Part shown: one piece after another, positions 35,740-44,967 of the stretch
Layout: the number at the start of each line of letters is the position of its first letter
Numbering within the stretch: position 1 is the first letter of the stretch
The notes under the pieces: model-generated
Databases searched by the model: none
Told to the model about the DNA's origin: nothing
What the model saw: the letters and a program-made list of their open reading frames with translations, nothing else
From: Stutzerimonas stutzeri
Lineage (GTDB): Bacteria; Pseudomonadota; Gammaproteobacteria; Pseudomonadales; Pseudomonadaceae
Assembly: GCF_002909485.1 (NCBI RefSeq)
Contig: NZ_PPXG01000003.1
Span: forward strand, 372,001-436,000
DNA: 64,000 bases
Reading direction: 5' to 3'
Translations under genes and position numbers: made by a program

Positions 35740-35769
35740 AGCCCCAGGCGCCAATTGGCGTCCGGGGCT
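35740..35769 (+). terminator. Hairpin between glcB and the glycolate/lactate permease gene
   Basis: A near-perfect 13-bp stem (one mismatch and one wobble) with an AATT loop spans 35740-35769; TTTC-poor sequence follows. It stands in the 215-bp gap before the permease gene and could partly terminate or attenuate read-through from glcB. Confidence 0.55.
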
Positions 35770-35900
35770 TTCGAGCATTGGCGTCGAGGTTACGGCCTCG
35801 GCGCTGCGAGACGCACCGTGAGGGGGCGTTTCATGCGAAGCACCGGGCACGCCCGGACACATTAGAAGCGGTTCACAACAAAAACACAGGGACCCAACAA

Positions 35901-37604
35901 ATGAGTCAAACACTACTGTCCATCCTGGCCTTCGTGCCGCTGGTGCTGGCGGGTGTGCTGCTGATCGGCTTTCGCTGGCCGGCCAAGTACGCCATGCCGC
36001 TGGTATTCGTCCTCACTGCGCTGATCGGTCTGCTGGCCTGGGACATGACCCTCAACCGGGTCATCGCCTCAACCTTGCAGGGCCTGATCCTTACCGCGGC
36101 GATCCTCTGGATCATCTTCGGTGCGATTCTGCTGCTCAACACGCTGAAACACTCGGGGGGGATCAGTTCGATTCGGCGTGGCTTCTCCAACGTCAGCCCT
36201 GACCGTCGTGTTCAGGTGCTGATCGTCGCCTGGCTGTTCGGCTGCTTCATCGAGGGGGCCTCGGGCTTCGGCACGCCAGCGGCGGTGGCGGCTCCGCTGA
36301 TGGTCGCACTGGGCTTCCCGGCACTGGCGGCGGTGGTCATGGGGATGATGGTGCAGTCCACGCCGGTGTCATTCGGTGCGGTAGGCACACCGATCCTGGT
36401 CGGTGTCGGTGCGGGTCTGGACAAGACTGGCATCAGCGAACAGCTGGCGGCGGTGGGCAGTAACTGGGAGGTGTTCTTCCACCTGATCTTCTCGCGCGTC
36501 GCGATCATCCATGCGCTGTGCGGAATCCTCATGCCGCTGATCATGGTCAGCATCATGACCCGCTATTTCGGTCGCAACAAATCCTGGACCGAAGGTCTGG
36601 CGGTTGCGCCGTTCGCCGTGTTCACCGGTCTGGCCTTCGTCATTCCGTACGCGGCCGCCGGCGTGTTCCTCGGTCCGGAGTTCCCGTCGATGATCGGTGC
36701 GCTGGTCGGTCTGGCCATCGTCGTGCCGGCTGCCAAGGCCGGGTTCCTGCTGCCCAAGGACACCTGGGATTTCGCCCCGGCGAAGGAATGGCCGTCCGAA
36801 TGGATGGGCAAGATCGAAATGAAGATCGAGGACGTCGCTGGCAAGACGCCGATCTCCGTGCCGATGGCTTGGGCGCCGTATCTCGTGCTGGCCGGGCTGC
36901 TGGTTGCCTCGCGGGTGTTCCCGGACTTCAAGGCGCTGCTGATGTCATTCACCTTCGGCTGGAAGGACATCCTTGGCGAAACCGGCGTGTCCGGCACGCT
37001 GGAGCCGCTGTACCTGCCGGGTGGCATTCTTTGCATGGTGGTGTTGATTACCTTCTTCCTGCATCGCATGAAGGCGCAGGAGCTGGGCGCGGCGATCTCC
37101 GAGTCGAGCAAGACTCTGCTCGGCGCGGGCTTCGTGCTGATCTTCACCATTCCGATGGTGCGGATCCTGATCAACTCCGGCGTGAATGGCTCCGATCTGG
37201 TGTCCATGCCGGTGGCGATGGCGCAGCTGGTGGCCAATAGCGTGGGCGGCGTCTATCCGTTCTTCGCACCTGCGGTCGGTGGGCTGGGAGCCTTCATCGC
37301 CGGTTCCAACACCGTGTCCAACCTCATGCTGTCGCAATTCCAGTTCAACACCGCGGGCCTGCTGGGTCTGTCCGGTGCACTGATGGTGGCGTTGCAGTCG
37401 GTGGGCGCGGCGGCAGGCAACATGATCGCCATTCACAACGTGGTGGCGGCGTCGGCCACGGTCGGCCTGCTCGGTCGCGAAGGGATCACCCTGCGCAAGA
37501 CCATGTTGCCGACCCTGTACTACCTCATCTTGGCCGGCACCATCGGCATGATCGGGTTCTACGTAATGGGTATCAGCGATCCGCTGGCCGGTGCTGCAGG
37601 CTGA
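35901..37604 (+). CDS. glcA: Glycolate/L-lactate permease (LldP/GlcA family)
   Basis: This 567-residue inner-membrane permease has about twelve to fourteen helices. The LctP-family motifs [20 protein letters not shown] and [11 protein letters not shown] are present, with [14 protein letters not shown] near the C-terminus. LldP and GlcA both move lactate and glycolate with protons. Position at the end of the glc operon favours glycolate. The start at 35901 matches homologs; longer frames start inside a non-coding leader. GlcA is preferred over LldP from context only. Confidence 0.9.
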   Translation: MSQTLLSILAFVPLVLAGVLLIGFRWPAKYAMPLVFVLTALIGLLAWDMTLNRVIASTLQGLILTAAILWIIFGAILLLNTLKHSGGISSIRRGFSNVSPDRRVQVLIVAWLFGCFIEGASGFGTPAAVAAPLMVALGFPALAAVVMGMMVQSTPVSFGAVGTPILVGVGAGLDKTGISEQLAAVGSNWEVFFHLIFSRVAIIHALCGILMPLIMVSIMTRYFGRNKSWTEGLAVAPFAVFTGLAFVIPYAAAGVFLGPEFPSMIGALVGLAIVVPAAKAGFLLPKDTWDFAPAKEWPSEWMGKIEMKIEDVAGKTPISVPMAWAPYLVLAGLLVASRVFPDFKALLMSFTFGWKDILGETGVSGTLEPLYLPGGILCMVVLITFFLHRMKAQELGAAISESSKTLLGAGFVLIFTIPMVRILINSGVNGSDLVSMPVAMAQLVANSVGGVYPFFAPAVGGLGAFIAGSNTVSNLMLSQFQFNTAGLLGLSGALMVALQSVGAAAGNMIAIHNVVAASATVGLLGREGITLRKTMLPTLYYLILAGTIGMIGFYVMGISDPLAGAAG

Positions 37605-37620
37605 GCCTGACGGTATCGCG

Positions 37621-37645
37621 ACGGGCGGCCTAGGCCGCCCGTTTT
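37621..37645 (+). terminator. Intrinsic terminator of the glycolate locus
   Basis: A 10-bp perfect stem (ACGGGCGGCC / GGCCGCCCGT) with a TA at the centre is followed by TTTTC. It ends the glc transcript ahead of the rubredoxin gene. Confidence 0.8.
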
Positions 37646-37718
37646 CATTTGTGGGATTGGTGCGGCGCGCCGTTCTGGTATAGCGTGCGTCGCAGTCGAC
37701 AGAGCATCGAGGTTACGC

Positions 37719-37886
37719 ATGAAGAAATGGCAATGTGTGGTGTGCGGCTATATCTATGACGAAGCGCTGGGCGTCCCGGAAGAGGGCATCGCGCCGGGGA
37801 CCGCTTGGGAAGACGTGCCGGAAGACTGGATGTGCCCGGACTGCGGCGTCGGCAAGATGGACTTCGAAATGATCGCCATCGGCTGA
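37719..37886 (+). CDS. Rubredoxin
   Basis: This 55-residue one-iron protein has the four cysteine ligands C6/C9 (CVVC) and C39/C42 (CPDC), with the YIYDEALG and [11 protein letters not shown] segments of AlkG2-type rubredoxins. It carries electrons from the reductase encoded 34 bp downstream. The pair could serve an alkane hydroxylase encoded elsewhere or oxidative-stress enzymes. Short length makes it easy to miss, but the family is unambiguous. Confidence 0.96.
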   Translation: MKKWQCVVCGYIYDEALGVPEEGIAPGTAWEDVPEDWMCPDCGVGKMDFEMIAIG

Positions 37887-37920
37887 TCTCTTTCGCAACG
37901 CTTCACTGGAGGACAAGATC

Positions 37921-39105
37921 GTGAGCGCACCTGTAGTCATCATCGGCACCGGCCTGGCCGGCTACAACCTGGCCCGGGAATTTCGCAAGCTGGACCCGCA
38001 AACACCCCTGTTGCTGATTACCGCCGATGACGGGCGCTCCTACTCCAAGCCGCTGCTGTCCACCGGCTTCGCCGCCAACAAGAACGCCGAAAGCCTGGGT
38101 ATGGCTACGGCCGGCGCAATGGCCGAGCAGCTCAACGCGGAAATTCGCACGCATACCCGCGTGACTCGCCTCGACCCGGCGAATCGGCGCGTCTGGATCG
38201 GCAACGAGCCGGTGCCATACCGCGACCTGGTACTGGCCTGGGGCGCGCAAACGATCCAGGTGCCAGTCGCAGGCGATGCCGCCGACGCGATCTTCCCCAT
38301 CAACGACCTGCATGATTACGGCCGCTTCCGCGCTGCGGTGGCCGGCAACCGTCGGGTGCTGATCCTCGGTGCCGGGCTGATTGGCTGTGAATTCGCCAAT
38401 GACCTGCTGCTGGGTAGCCACAAGGTCGATCTGGTCGCGCCTAGCGAGCAGGTCATGCCCGGCCTGCTGCCACCCGAAGCGGCCCAGGCGGTTAGAAATG
38501 GCTTGGAAGGTATCGGCGCGCGCTTCCATCTGGGTTGCACGCTGCAGCATTTGCAGCGCAGTGAGGACGGGCTGCAGGCGACGCTTTCCGATGGGCGCCG
38601 GCTTACTTGCGATCTGGTGGTCAGTGCCGTCGGGCTGCGCCCACGTACCGAGCTTGCCGCCGAGGCGGGGCTCGATGTGGCACGTGGCATCGTCGTCAAT
38701 CGCCTGTTGCAGACCTCGGCGGCGCACGTCTATGCCCTGGGCGATTGCGCTGAAGTGGAGGGGCTGAACCTCCTTTATGTGATGCCTTTGATGGCCGGTG
38801 CGCGGGCCCTCGCTAAAACGCTGTTTGGCAATCCTACCTTCGTCAGTTACGGCCCCATGCCGGTCACGGTAAAGACTCCCGCATGTCCGGTAGTGGTCTC
38901 TCTGCCTGCAGTCGGAGCTGAGGGCGACTGGACCGTCGACGCCCATGGCAATGACGTCAAAGCCCTCTATCTCGGCTCTTCCGGGCAGCTGCTTGGTTAT
39001 GCCCTGACGGGGGCGGCCGTGCAGGAACGACTGGCGCTAAATAAGCAGCTGCCGCCGGTATTGGCGGAACTACCGCAAATTCTGTCGTTAAAGTCCCCAG
39101 GCTGA
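37921..39105 (+). CDS. Rubredoxin-NAD(+) reductase (FAD-dependent)
   Basis: This 394-residue pyridine-nucleotide-disulfide-type flavoprotein has an N-terminal FAD GxGxAG motif ([15 protein letters not shown]), the NAD-binding [14 protein letters not shown] near residue 145, and the FAD-contacting [10 protein letters not shown]. It reduces the adjacent rubredoxin with NADH. The start is a GTG at 37921 after TGGAGGAC. A truncation or in-frame disruption is not seen. Confidence 0.93.
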   Translation: MSAPVVIIGTGLAGYNLAREFRKLDPQTPLLLITADDGRSYSKPLLSTGFAANKNAESLGMATAGAMAEQLNAEIRTHTRVTRLDPANRRVWIGNEPVPYRDLVLAWGAQTIQVPVAGDAADAIFPINDLHDYGRFRAAVAGNRRVLILGAGLIGCEFANDLLLGSHKVDLVAPSEQVMPGLLPPEAAQAVRNGLEGIGARFHLGCTLQHLQRSEDGLQATLSDGRRLTCDLVVSAVGLRPRTELAAEAGLDVARGIVVNRLLQTSAAHVYALGDCAEVEGLNLLYVMPLMAGARALAKTLFGNPTFVSYGPMPVTVKTPACPVVVSLPAVGAEGDWTVDAHGNDVKALYLGSSGQLLGYALTGAAVQERLALNKQLPPVLAELPQILSLKSPG

Positions 39106-39254
39106 TGCTGTAAGGCGTCCAGCGGGACTGGCGCAGGTGCTAGCGTCGTGCCATTCTCCATGGGTCTGCCGCAGCCTAGAGCTGTTGCAGCGCCTTTAGC
39201 GCTGTTCTTGTGAACAGTACGGACACAACAACAAAAACGTCTCAGAGGCTCCCC

Positions 39255-39527
39255 ATGCGTAAACCGGAACTCGCCGCAGCCATTGCCGAGAAGGCCGATC
39301 TGTCCAAGGACCAGGCCAATCGCGTACTCAACGCCGTGCTGGATGAAATCACCAACGCGCTGAACCGTAAGGACAGCGTAACCCTTGTTGGTTTCGGCAC
39401 CTTCGTTCAGCGTCACCGTGGCGCCCGCACCGGGAAAAACCCGCAAACCGGGCAACCGGTTACCATCAAGGCCAGCAATACCGTCGCCTTCAAGCCCGGC
39501 AAGATGCTCAAAGACGCGGTCAACTGA
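39255..39527 (+). CDS. HU-family DNA-binding protein
   Basis: HU-type proteins bend DNA and organise the nucleoid. The 90-residue protein shows the family core: MRKPELAAAIAEKADLSK N-terminal helices and GFGTFVQRHRGARTGKNP with the arm, then TIKASNTVAFKPGKMLKDAV. The ATG at 39255 is used because homologs begin here; an upstream in-frame ATG at 39210 adds 15 atypical residues. It may be an IHF-like or HU subunit; HU is the better fit. Confidence 0.92.
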   Translation: MRKPELAAAIAEKADLSKDQANRVLNAVLDEITNALNRKDSVTLVGFGTFVQRHRGARTGKNPQTGQPVTIKASNTVAFKPGKMLKDAVN

Positions 39528-39537
39528 CGCTGCGCCA

Positions 39538-39561
39538 ACCCGGAGCCAGCGAGCTCCGGGT
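39538..39561 (+). terminator. Terminator hairpin of the HU gene
   Basis: ACCCGGAGC (39538-39546) pairs perfectly with GCTCCGGGT (39553-39561) around a six-base loop, 10 bp after the HU stop. The T-tract is weak. Confidence 0.6.
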
Positions 39562-39666
39562 CAACCTGACCACCCGGTCTGCCTCGGACCCGCTCGTATC
39601 CATCCTTTCCCCTGCCGACCAAGCCACTACAATGCGGCCTTTTCTCGTACCGGTCGGGACATCACC

Positions 39667-40041
39667 ATGAAATTCCGCTTTCTGCTTTGGATGCTGGGCC
39701 GCCTGATGGCCAAGGCCAGCCGTACCAATTCCGAGTTCCAGCAGCAGCTGGGCGACAAGGATCTGAGCTTCCAGCTGCATACGCTGGACGGCAAGGTGGC
39801 TCGGCATTTTGTCGTGAAGAACCAGCGCATCACCAGCAAGAGTGGCCCGGCAAGTGAGCCGGCATTCTCCCTCGGCTTCAAGGACGCCGCCTATGGCTTC
39901 GCCACCATGACAGCGAAGAACAAGCAGCTGGCGTTCATGCAGGGGATTCAGAACAAGGACATCCAGATTCAGGGGGATCCGGCGCTGGTGATGTGGTTTC
40001 AGGGGCTGATGAAGTATCTGAAGCCGAAAAAGAAGAAGTAG
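39667..40041 (+). CDS. SCP2 sterol-binding domain protein
   Basis: This 124-residue protein has a hydrophobic N-terminus followed by an SCP2-like lipid-binding fold (FQLHTLDGKVARHFVV, then AFSLGFKDAAYGFATMT, and VMWFQGLMKYL). It ends in a run of lysines (KPKKKK). SCP2 domains bind lipids; the bacterial role is open. The ATG at 39667 matches a good ribosome-site distance. Next to HU but no shared function is evident. Confidence 0.8.
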   Translation: MKFRFLLWMLGRLMAKASRTNSEFQQQLGDKDLSFQLHTLDGKVARHFVVKNQRITSKSGPASEPAFSLGFKDAAYGFATMTAKNKQLAFMQGIQNKDIQIQGDPALVMWFQGLMKYLKPKKKK

Positions 40042-40129
40042 TTTCGCCCCGAGTCCACGATTCGGCGCGCCCTGTGGGGTTGGACTTGTCCGCGAATGAT
40101 GCTGGCTCGCTGGTCGGTATGAGCACGCC

Positions 40130-40173
40130 GCGCTTTCCTCAGCTGGGACTACAGGGTGCGCCGAGGAAAGCGC
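40130..40173. repeat. Inverted repeat between the SCP2 gene and gcdR
   Basis: GCGCTTTCCTC (40130-40140) and GAGGAAAGCGC (40163-40173) form a perfect 11-bp stem with a 22-base loop between two convergent genes. It may act as a bidirectional terminator or be a small extragenic palindrome; no T-run is present. Confidence 0.55.
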
Positions 40174-40223
40174 CACGCTTCACTCAAGCCTGGGTGCCAA
40201 CCCTAACCGGACAAGCGCTATTT

Positions 40224-41126
40224 CTACGCTCCCTCCCGCCAAACCCTCGCCTCATTCTTCAACCAATCCCGAAACGCCACCAGCCCCGCCGACTCCACCT
40301 TGCGCTCCGGAATCATCAGGTAATACGCCCGCGTTTCGCTGCGATAGGCATGTGGATGCGCGAGCACCAACCGCCCTTCGGCCAGCTCTCGCTGGATCAG
40401 GAACGGCGGAATTAGCGCCACCCCCATGCCGTGCTCGGCCGCCTGCGCCAGCATGGAGAACAGCTCCAGCCGCGGACCGGTCATGTCGCGGGCGACTTTC
40501 AGCTCCAGCGAATCGAACCACTGGCGCCAGGCATAGGGCCGGGTGGTCTGCTGCAGCAGCGGTATTTCGGCCAGGGCCTGGGTGGTGAGCTGCTGACCGT
40601 CGCGCAGCAGGGTGGGGCTACACACAGGCTGCAGGTCCTCGGGCATCAGGTAGTACGCTTCGGTACCTGACCAGTCGGCATCGCCGAAGTAGATGGCCGC
40701 GTCGAACTCGGTATCGGCGAAGAGGAAGGGCCGGGTACGGTTGGTCAGGTTCACCGTGATCTCCGGATGCAGCGCCTGGAAATGCCTGAGGCGCGGCACC
40801 AGCCACTGCGTGCCGAAGGTCGGCACCACAGCCAGCTCCAGGCTCATGGCGCCTTGCTGGCCCATCACCGACAGCGTATCGCGCTCCACCGCGTCCAGCT
40901 GCGCGGCGATGCGGCGGGCGTAGGACTGGCCGGCAGCAGTCAGCTTCACGCCGCGCCGCGAACGGCGGAACAGCGCCAGGCCGAGAAATTCCTCCAGCCC
41001 GCCGATCTGCCGGCAGATGGCGCTTTGGGTCAGTGCCAGCTCGTCGGCCGCGCGGGTGAAACTCTCGTGGCGGGCGGCGGCCTCGAAGGCGATCAGCGCG
41101 GCAGTGCTGGGAATCTTGCGGCGCAT
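40224..41126 (-). CDS. gcdR: LysR-family regulator, GcdR-like
   Basis: This 300-residue LysR regulator has a winged helix (about 1-65; ALIAFEAAARHESFTRAADE, LTQSAICRQIGGLEE) and a periplasmic-binding-like effector domain. It is divergent from gcdH, as in P. aeruginosa PA0448/PA0447, where GcdR activates glutaryl-CoA dehydrogenase in response to glutarate. The sequence is of GcvA type. Specificity for glutarate is inferred from the locus. Confidence 0.88.
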   Translation of the reverse strand: MRRKIPSTAALIAFEAAARHESFTRAADELALTQSAICRQIGGLEEFLGLALFRRSRRGVKLTAAGQSYARRIAAQLDAVERDTLSVMGQQGAMSLELAVVPTFGTQWLVPRLRHFQALHPEITVNLTNRTRPFLFADTEFDAAIYFGDADWSGTEAYYLMPEDLQPVCSPTLLRDGQQLTTQALAEIPLLQQTTRPYAWRQWFDSLELKVARDMTGPRLELFSMLAQAAEHGMGVALIPPFLIQRELAEGRLVLAHPHAYRSETRAYYLMIPERKVESAGLVAFRDWLKNEARVWREGA

Positions 41127-41145
41127 TATGCAAAGACCTCACGGG

Positions 41146-41228
41146 ATAAGCCTGATAATGGACGCAGAGCTTATCGCGGAGTGAGCGAAACGCACAGTTT
41201 GGTGCGAAATCCTCGTTTGCGACGCACC
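41146..41228. promoter_or_regulatory. Inverted repeats in the gcdR-gcdH divergent promoter
   Basis: Two 6-bp inverted repeats lie in the divergent promoter: ATAAGC/GCTTAT (41146-41151 with 41169-41174) and GGTGCG/CGCACC (41201-41206 with 41223-41228). LysR regulators usually bind such partly palindromic pairs between divergent genes, so these are candidate GcdR sites. No T-N11-A site stands out. Confidence 0.4.
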
Positions 41229-41298
41229 CTAGCGGCGCCTAGGATCAGCTCATCCCGCCCGCGCAACCGCGGTGCCGAAGACAACAAGAGGAGCCCCC

Positions 41299-42480
41299 AT
41301 GGCCGGCAAAGCAAGCTTCAACTGGATCGACCCGCTGCTGCTCGATCAGCAGCTGACCGAAGAAGAACGCATGGTGCAGGGCAGCGCCGCGCAGTTCGCC
41401 GCCGACAAGCTGGCGCCGCGGGTGCTGGAAGCCTTCCGCCATGAACAGACCGATCCGGCGATCTTCCGCGAGATGGGCGAGACCGGCCTGCTCGGCGCGA
41501 CCATTCCCGAAGCCTACGGCGGCAGCGGCCTCAATTACGTGTGCTACGGCCTGATCGCCCGCGAGGTCGAACGCGTCGACTCCGGCTACCGCTCGATGAT
41601 GAGTGTGCAGTCGTCCCTGGTGATGGTGCCGATTTACGAGTTCGGCAACGAGGCGACCAAACAGAAGTACCTGCCCAAGCTCGCCAGCGGCGAATACATC
41701 GGCTGCTTCGGCCTGACCGAGCCGAACCACGGTTCCGACCCTGGCAGCATGGTCACCCGAGCGAAGAAGGTCGACGGCGGCTATCGCCTGACCGGCAGCA
41801 AGATGTGGATCACCAACAGCCCGATCGCCGATGTCTTCGTCGTTTGGGCCAAGGATGACGCCGGCGAGATCCGCGGCTTCGTGCTGGAAAAGGGCTGGGA
41901 AGGGCTGTCCGCCCCGACGATCCACGGCAAGGTCGGATTGCGCGCCTCGATCACCGGCGAGGTCGTCATGGACAACGTGTTCTGCCCGGAAGAGAACGCT
42001 TTCCCGGATGTGCGCGGCCTGAAAGGGCCGTTCACCTGCCTGAACAGTGCCCGCTATGGCATCAGCTGGGGTGCGCTGGGCGCCGCCGAGTTCTGCTGGC
42101 ACACCGCGCGCCAGTACGTGCTCGACCGCCAGCAGTTCGGTCGCCCGCTGGCCGCCAACCAGCTGGTCCAGAAGAAGCTCGCCGACATGCAGACCGAGAT
42201 CACCCTGGCCTTGCAGGGCTGTCTGCGCCTCGGCCGGATGAAGGACGAGGGCACCGCGGCGGTGGAGATCACCTCGATCATGAAGCGTAACAGTTGTGGC
42301 AAGGCGCTGGACGTGGCGCGCATGGCCCGCGACATGCTGGGCGGCAACGGTATCAGCGACGAATTCGGTGTGGCCCGGCATCTGGTCAACCTGGAGGTGG
42401 TGAACACCTACGAGGGCACCCATGACGTGCACGCGCTGATCCTAGGCCGCGCGCAGACCGGCATTCAGGCGTTCTTCTGA
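41299..42480 (+). CDS. gcdH: Glutaryl-CoA dehydrogenase
   Basis: GcdH oxidatively decarboxylates glutaryl-CoA to crotonyl-CoA in lysine/tryptophan/glutarate catabolism. The 393-residue acyl-CoA dehydrogenase-fold protein has [14 protein letters not shown], the [19 protein letters not shown] region, and the catalytic glutamate E372 in TYEGTHDVH. The start at 41299 follows GAGGAG. It heads an apparent unit with the CoA-transferase gene 130 bp downstream. Confidence 0.95.
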   Translation: MAGKASFNWIDPLLLDQQLTEEERMVQGSAAQFAADKLAPRVLEAFRHEQTDPAIFREMGETGLLGATIPEAYGGSGLNYVCYGLIAREVERVDSGYRSMMSVQSSLVMVPIYEFGNEATKQKYLPKLASGEYIGCFGLTEPNHGSDPGSMVTRAKKVDGGYRLTGSKMWITNSPIADVFVVWAKDDAGEIRGFVLEKGWEGLSAPTIHGKVGLRASITGEVVMDNVFCPEENAFPDVRGLKGPFTCLNSARYGISWGALGAAEFCWHTARQYVLDRQQFGRPLAANQLVQKKLADMQTEITLALQGCLRLGRMKDEGTAAVEITSIMKRNSCGKALDVARMARDMLGGNGISDEFGVARHLVNLEVVNTYEGTHDVHALILGRAQTGIQAFF

Positions 42481-42485
42481 AACTG

Positions 42486-42580
42486 CTCCCCTCGTCCTGT
42501 GGGAGAGGGGCTGGGGGTGAGGGCGCTTGGCACGGCCCATGGTTCTCTCACCCGGCCCTCTCCCAGAGGGAGAGGGTGCT
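42486..42580. repeat. Extragenic palindromic repeat element between gcdH and the CoA-transferase gene
   Basis: About 95 bases of G-rich (GGGAGAGGGGCTGGGGGTGA) then matching C-rich sequence (CTCTCACCCGGCCCTCTCCC) form a long imperfect inverted repeat with a smaller CTCTCCCAGAGGGAGAG hairpin at its right end. This resembles the dispersed extragenic palindromes common in proteobacterial genomes. It splits an otherwise tight gene pair. Confidence 0.7.
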
Positions 42581-42610
42581 TGCACCGTCCAATAGCCTGT
42601 GAGGTTTTCC

Positions 42611-43834
42611 ATGCCCGGCGCCTTGTTCCATATCCGCGTGCTCGACCTGTCCCGCGTGCTCGCCGGGCCCTGGTGCGGGCAGATTCTCGGTGATCTCGGC
42701 GCCGAGGTGATCAAGATCGAGCGCCCCGGCACCGGCGACGATACCCGCCATTGGGGGCCGCCCTATCTCAAGGATCAGCACGGCGAGAACACGTCGGAGG
42801 CGGCCTATTACCTGACCGCCAACCGCAACAAGCAGTCGCTGACCGTCGATTTCACCCGGCCCGAGGGCCAGCGCATCATCCGCGAACTGGTTTTGCAGTG
42901 CGACGTGCTGCTGGAGAACTTCAAGGTCGGCGGGTTGGCCGCTTACGGCTTGGATTACGCTAGCCTGAAAGCCGTTAATCCGCGGCTGATTTATTGCTCG
43001 ATCACCGGTTTTGGTCAGGATGGGCCCTACGCCGGGCGCGCCGGCTACGACTTCATGATCCAGGGCCTCGGCGGGCTGATGAGTCTGACTGGGCGCAGCG
43101 ATGCGGAGGAGGGTGCCGGCCCGGTCAAGGTCGGGGTGGCGCTGACCGATATCCTCACCGGTTTATACGCTACCGTCGGCGTGCTCGCCGCGCTGGCGCA
43201 CCGCGAACGCAGTGGCGAAGGCCAGCATGTTGATACGGCGCTGCTCGATGTGCAGGTAGCCTGCCTCGGCAACCAGGCGCTGAACTACCTCACCACCGGC
43301 GTGGCGCCCAAACGCATGGGCAATGCCCATCCGAACATTGTGCCCTATCAGGATTTCCCCACCGCCGATGGCGACATCATCCTCACCGTCGGCAACGACG
43401 GTCAGTTCCGCAAGTTCTGCGAGGTGGCGGGGCGGCCGGAGTGGGCGGACGATCCGCGCTTCGCCAGCAACCGCGCGCGGGTCGCCCATCGCGCCGAACT
43501 GATTCCGCTGATTCGCCAGGTCACGGTGTTCCGCACTACGGCCGAATGGGTCAGTGCGCTGGAGCAGGCCGGCGTGCCCTGTGGGCCGATCAACGATCTG
43601 GCGCAGGTATTCGCCGACCCGCAGGTGCAGCATCGCGGGCTGAAAGTCGAGATGCCGCATCCGCTAGCCGGCAGCGTGCCGCAGGTCGCCAGTCCGCTGC
43701 GCCTGTCGGCCACGCCAGTGGATTACCGCAATCCGCCGCCGCTGCTGGGCGAGCACAGCGAGGCGCTGTTGCAGCGCCTGCTGGGCATGAATGACGAGCA
43801 GATCGCCGGCCTGCGCGCGGCCAGAGTTATCTAG
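42611..43834 (+). CDS. CaiB/BaiF (class III) CoA-transferase
   Basis: This 407-residue protein has the family opening VLDLSRVLAGPWCGQILGDLGAEVIKIERP and the conserved Asp of the active site (D147 in RAGYDFMIQG). Class III transferases move CoA between acids through an aspartyl-CoA intermediate. Because it follows gcdH, as in P. aeruginosa PA0446, it is probably a glutarate:succinyl-CoA transferase that supplies glutaryl-CoA. The donor acid is inferred from context. Confidence 0.9.
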   Translation: MPGALFHIRVLDLSRVLAGPWCGQILGDLGAEVIKIERPGTGDDTRHWGPPYLKDQHGENTSEAAYYLTANRNKQSLTVDFTRPEGQRIIRELVLQCDVLLENFKVGGLAAYGLDYASLKAVNPRLIYCSITGFGQDGPYAGRAGYDFMIQGLGGLMSLTGRSDAEEGAGPVKVGVALTDILTGLYATVGVLAALAHRERSGEGQHVDTALLDVQVACLGNQALNYLTTGVAPKRMGNAHPNIVPYQDFPTADGDIILTVGNDGQFRKFCEVAGRPEWADDPRFASNRARVAHRAELIPLIRQVTVFRTTAEWVSALEQAGVPCGPINDLAQVFADPQVQHRGLKVEMPHPLAGSVPQVASPLRLSATPVDYRNPPPLLGEHSEALLQRLLGMNDEQIAGLRAARVI

Positions 43835-43851
43835 CTTGGAGGCTATCTGGC

Positions 43852-44865
43852 TCAGAAGCCTTCCAGCACGATCTTGCCCTTGGCCTTGCCGCTTTCCAGC
43901 AGGGCATGAGCACGGCGCAGGTTGGCCGCGTTGATGGTGCCGAAGTGCTCGCCGAGGGTGGTGCGCAGCACGCCCTGATCGACCAGCTCGCTGACGCGCT
44001 GCAGCAGGAGGTGTTGCTCGATCATGTCCGGCGTCTCGAACAGCGAGCGGGTGAACATCAGTTCCCAGTGCAGCGACAGGCTCTTGCGCTTGAGCTTCAT
44101 CACGTCCAGCGGCTGGGCCGGATCGTCTATCAGCGCCAGGCGGCCCTGCGGCGTCAGCGCCTCGACCAGCTGATCGAAGTGCTGATCGGTCTGGGTCAGG
44201 CTGGCGACATGGCTGACGCTGGCGAAACCGGCGCGCTGCAGCTCGGCGTGCAACGGCTGGCTATGGTCGATGACATGGTGCGCGCCCAGTTCACGCGACC
44301 AGGCCTGGGTCTCCGGGCGCGAGGCGGTGGCGATCACGCTGACCTCGGTGAGCTGACGGGCCAGCTGCAGCATGATCGAACCGACGCCGCCGGCAGCACC
44401 GACGATCAGCAGCTGCTGCCCTGCGCCCTGGCCTTCGACCAGTTGCAGGCGCTCGAACAAGAGTTCCCAGGCGGTGATGGCGGTCAGCGGCAGCGCGGCG
44501 GCTTCGGCGAAGCTCAGCGTCTGCGGCTTGCGCCCGACGATGCGCTCGTCCACCAGATGGCGTTCGCTGTTGCCGCCGGCGCGAGCGATGGAGCCGGCGT
44601 AGAACACCTCGTCGCCGACCTTGAACAGGCTGGTCTCGTCGCCCACTGCGACCACCACGCCGGCCACGTCCCAGCCCAGCACCTTCGGCTGACCGGCCTC
44701 GGGCTGGGTGTTGCGGCGTACCTTGGTGTCCACCGGGTTGACCGAAATGGCGCGCACCTCCACCAGCAGGTCGCGCGGGCCGGGCACCGGCTCTGGTAGC
44801 TCCACGTCCTGCAGGGCACGGGGATCGTCGATGGCAAGAGAATCGAAGTAGGCGACCGCTTTCAT
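43852..44865 (-). CDS. Zinc-type alcohol dehydrogenase-like (quinone oxidoreductase) protein
   Basis: This 337-residue MDR-superfamily protein has a GroES-like N-terminal domain (VLGWDVAGVVVAVG) and an NAD(P)-binding Rossmann domain with GAAGGVGSIMLQLARQL. The structural zinc cysteines of true alcohol dehydrogenases are not present, so it belongs to the zinc-independent quinone oxidoreductase / ZADH1 group (NADPH-dependent reductases). The start at 44865 matches the family. A divergent LysR gene starts 103 bp away and probably regulates it. Confidence 0.88.
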   Translation of the reverse strand: MKAVAYFDSLAIDDPRALQDVELPEPVPGPRDLLVEVRAISVNPVDTKVRRNTQPEAGQPKVLGWDVAGVVVAVGDETSLFKVGDEVFYAGSIARAGGNSERHLVDERIVGRKPQTLSFAEAAALPLTAITAWELLFERLQLVEGQGAGQQLLIVGAAGGVGSIMLQLARQLTEVSVIATASRPETQAWSRELGAHHVIDHSQPLHAELQRAGFASVSHVASLTQTDQHFDQLVEALTPQGRLALIDDPAQPLDVMKLKRKSLSLHWELMFTRSLFETPDMIEQHLLLQRVSELVDQGVLRTTLGEHFGTINAANLRRAHALLESGKAKGKIVLEGF

Positions 44866-44967
44866 GCTGTTGCTCCATAGGGTTCGGTTGAGTGCGGGCA
44901 TGCTCGTTTATTTGACTCGGCGGAAAAACGTGGCGATAAGCGAGGCTCTTTCAACGGAATATTGAAA

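Noticed and set aside
44962..44967. TTG start for the LysR gene at 44962
   Set aside because: The ATG two codons on gives the usual LysR opening (MLRIDDL); the TTG is less likely.
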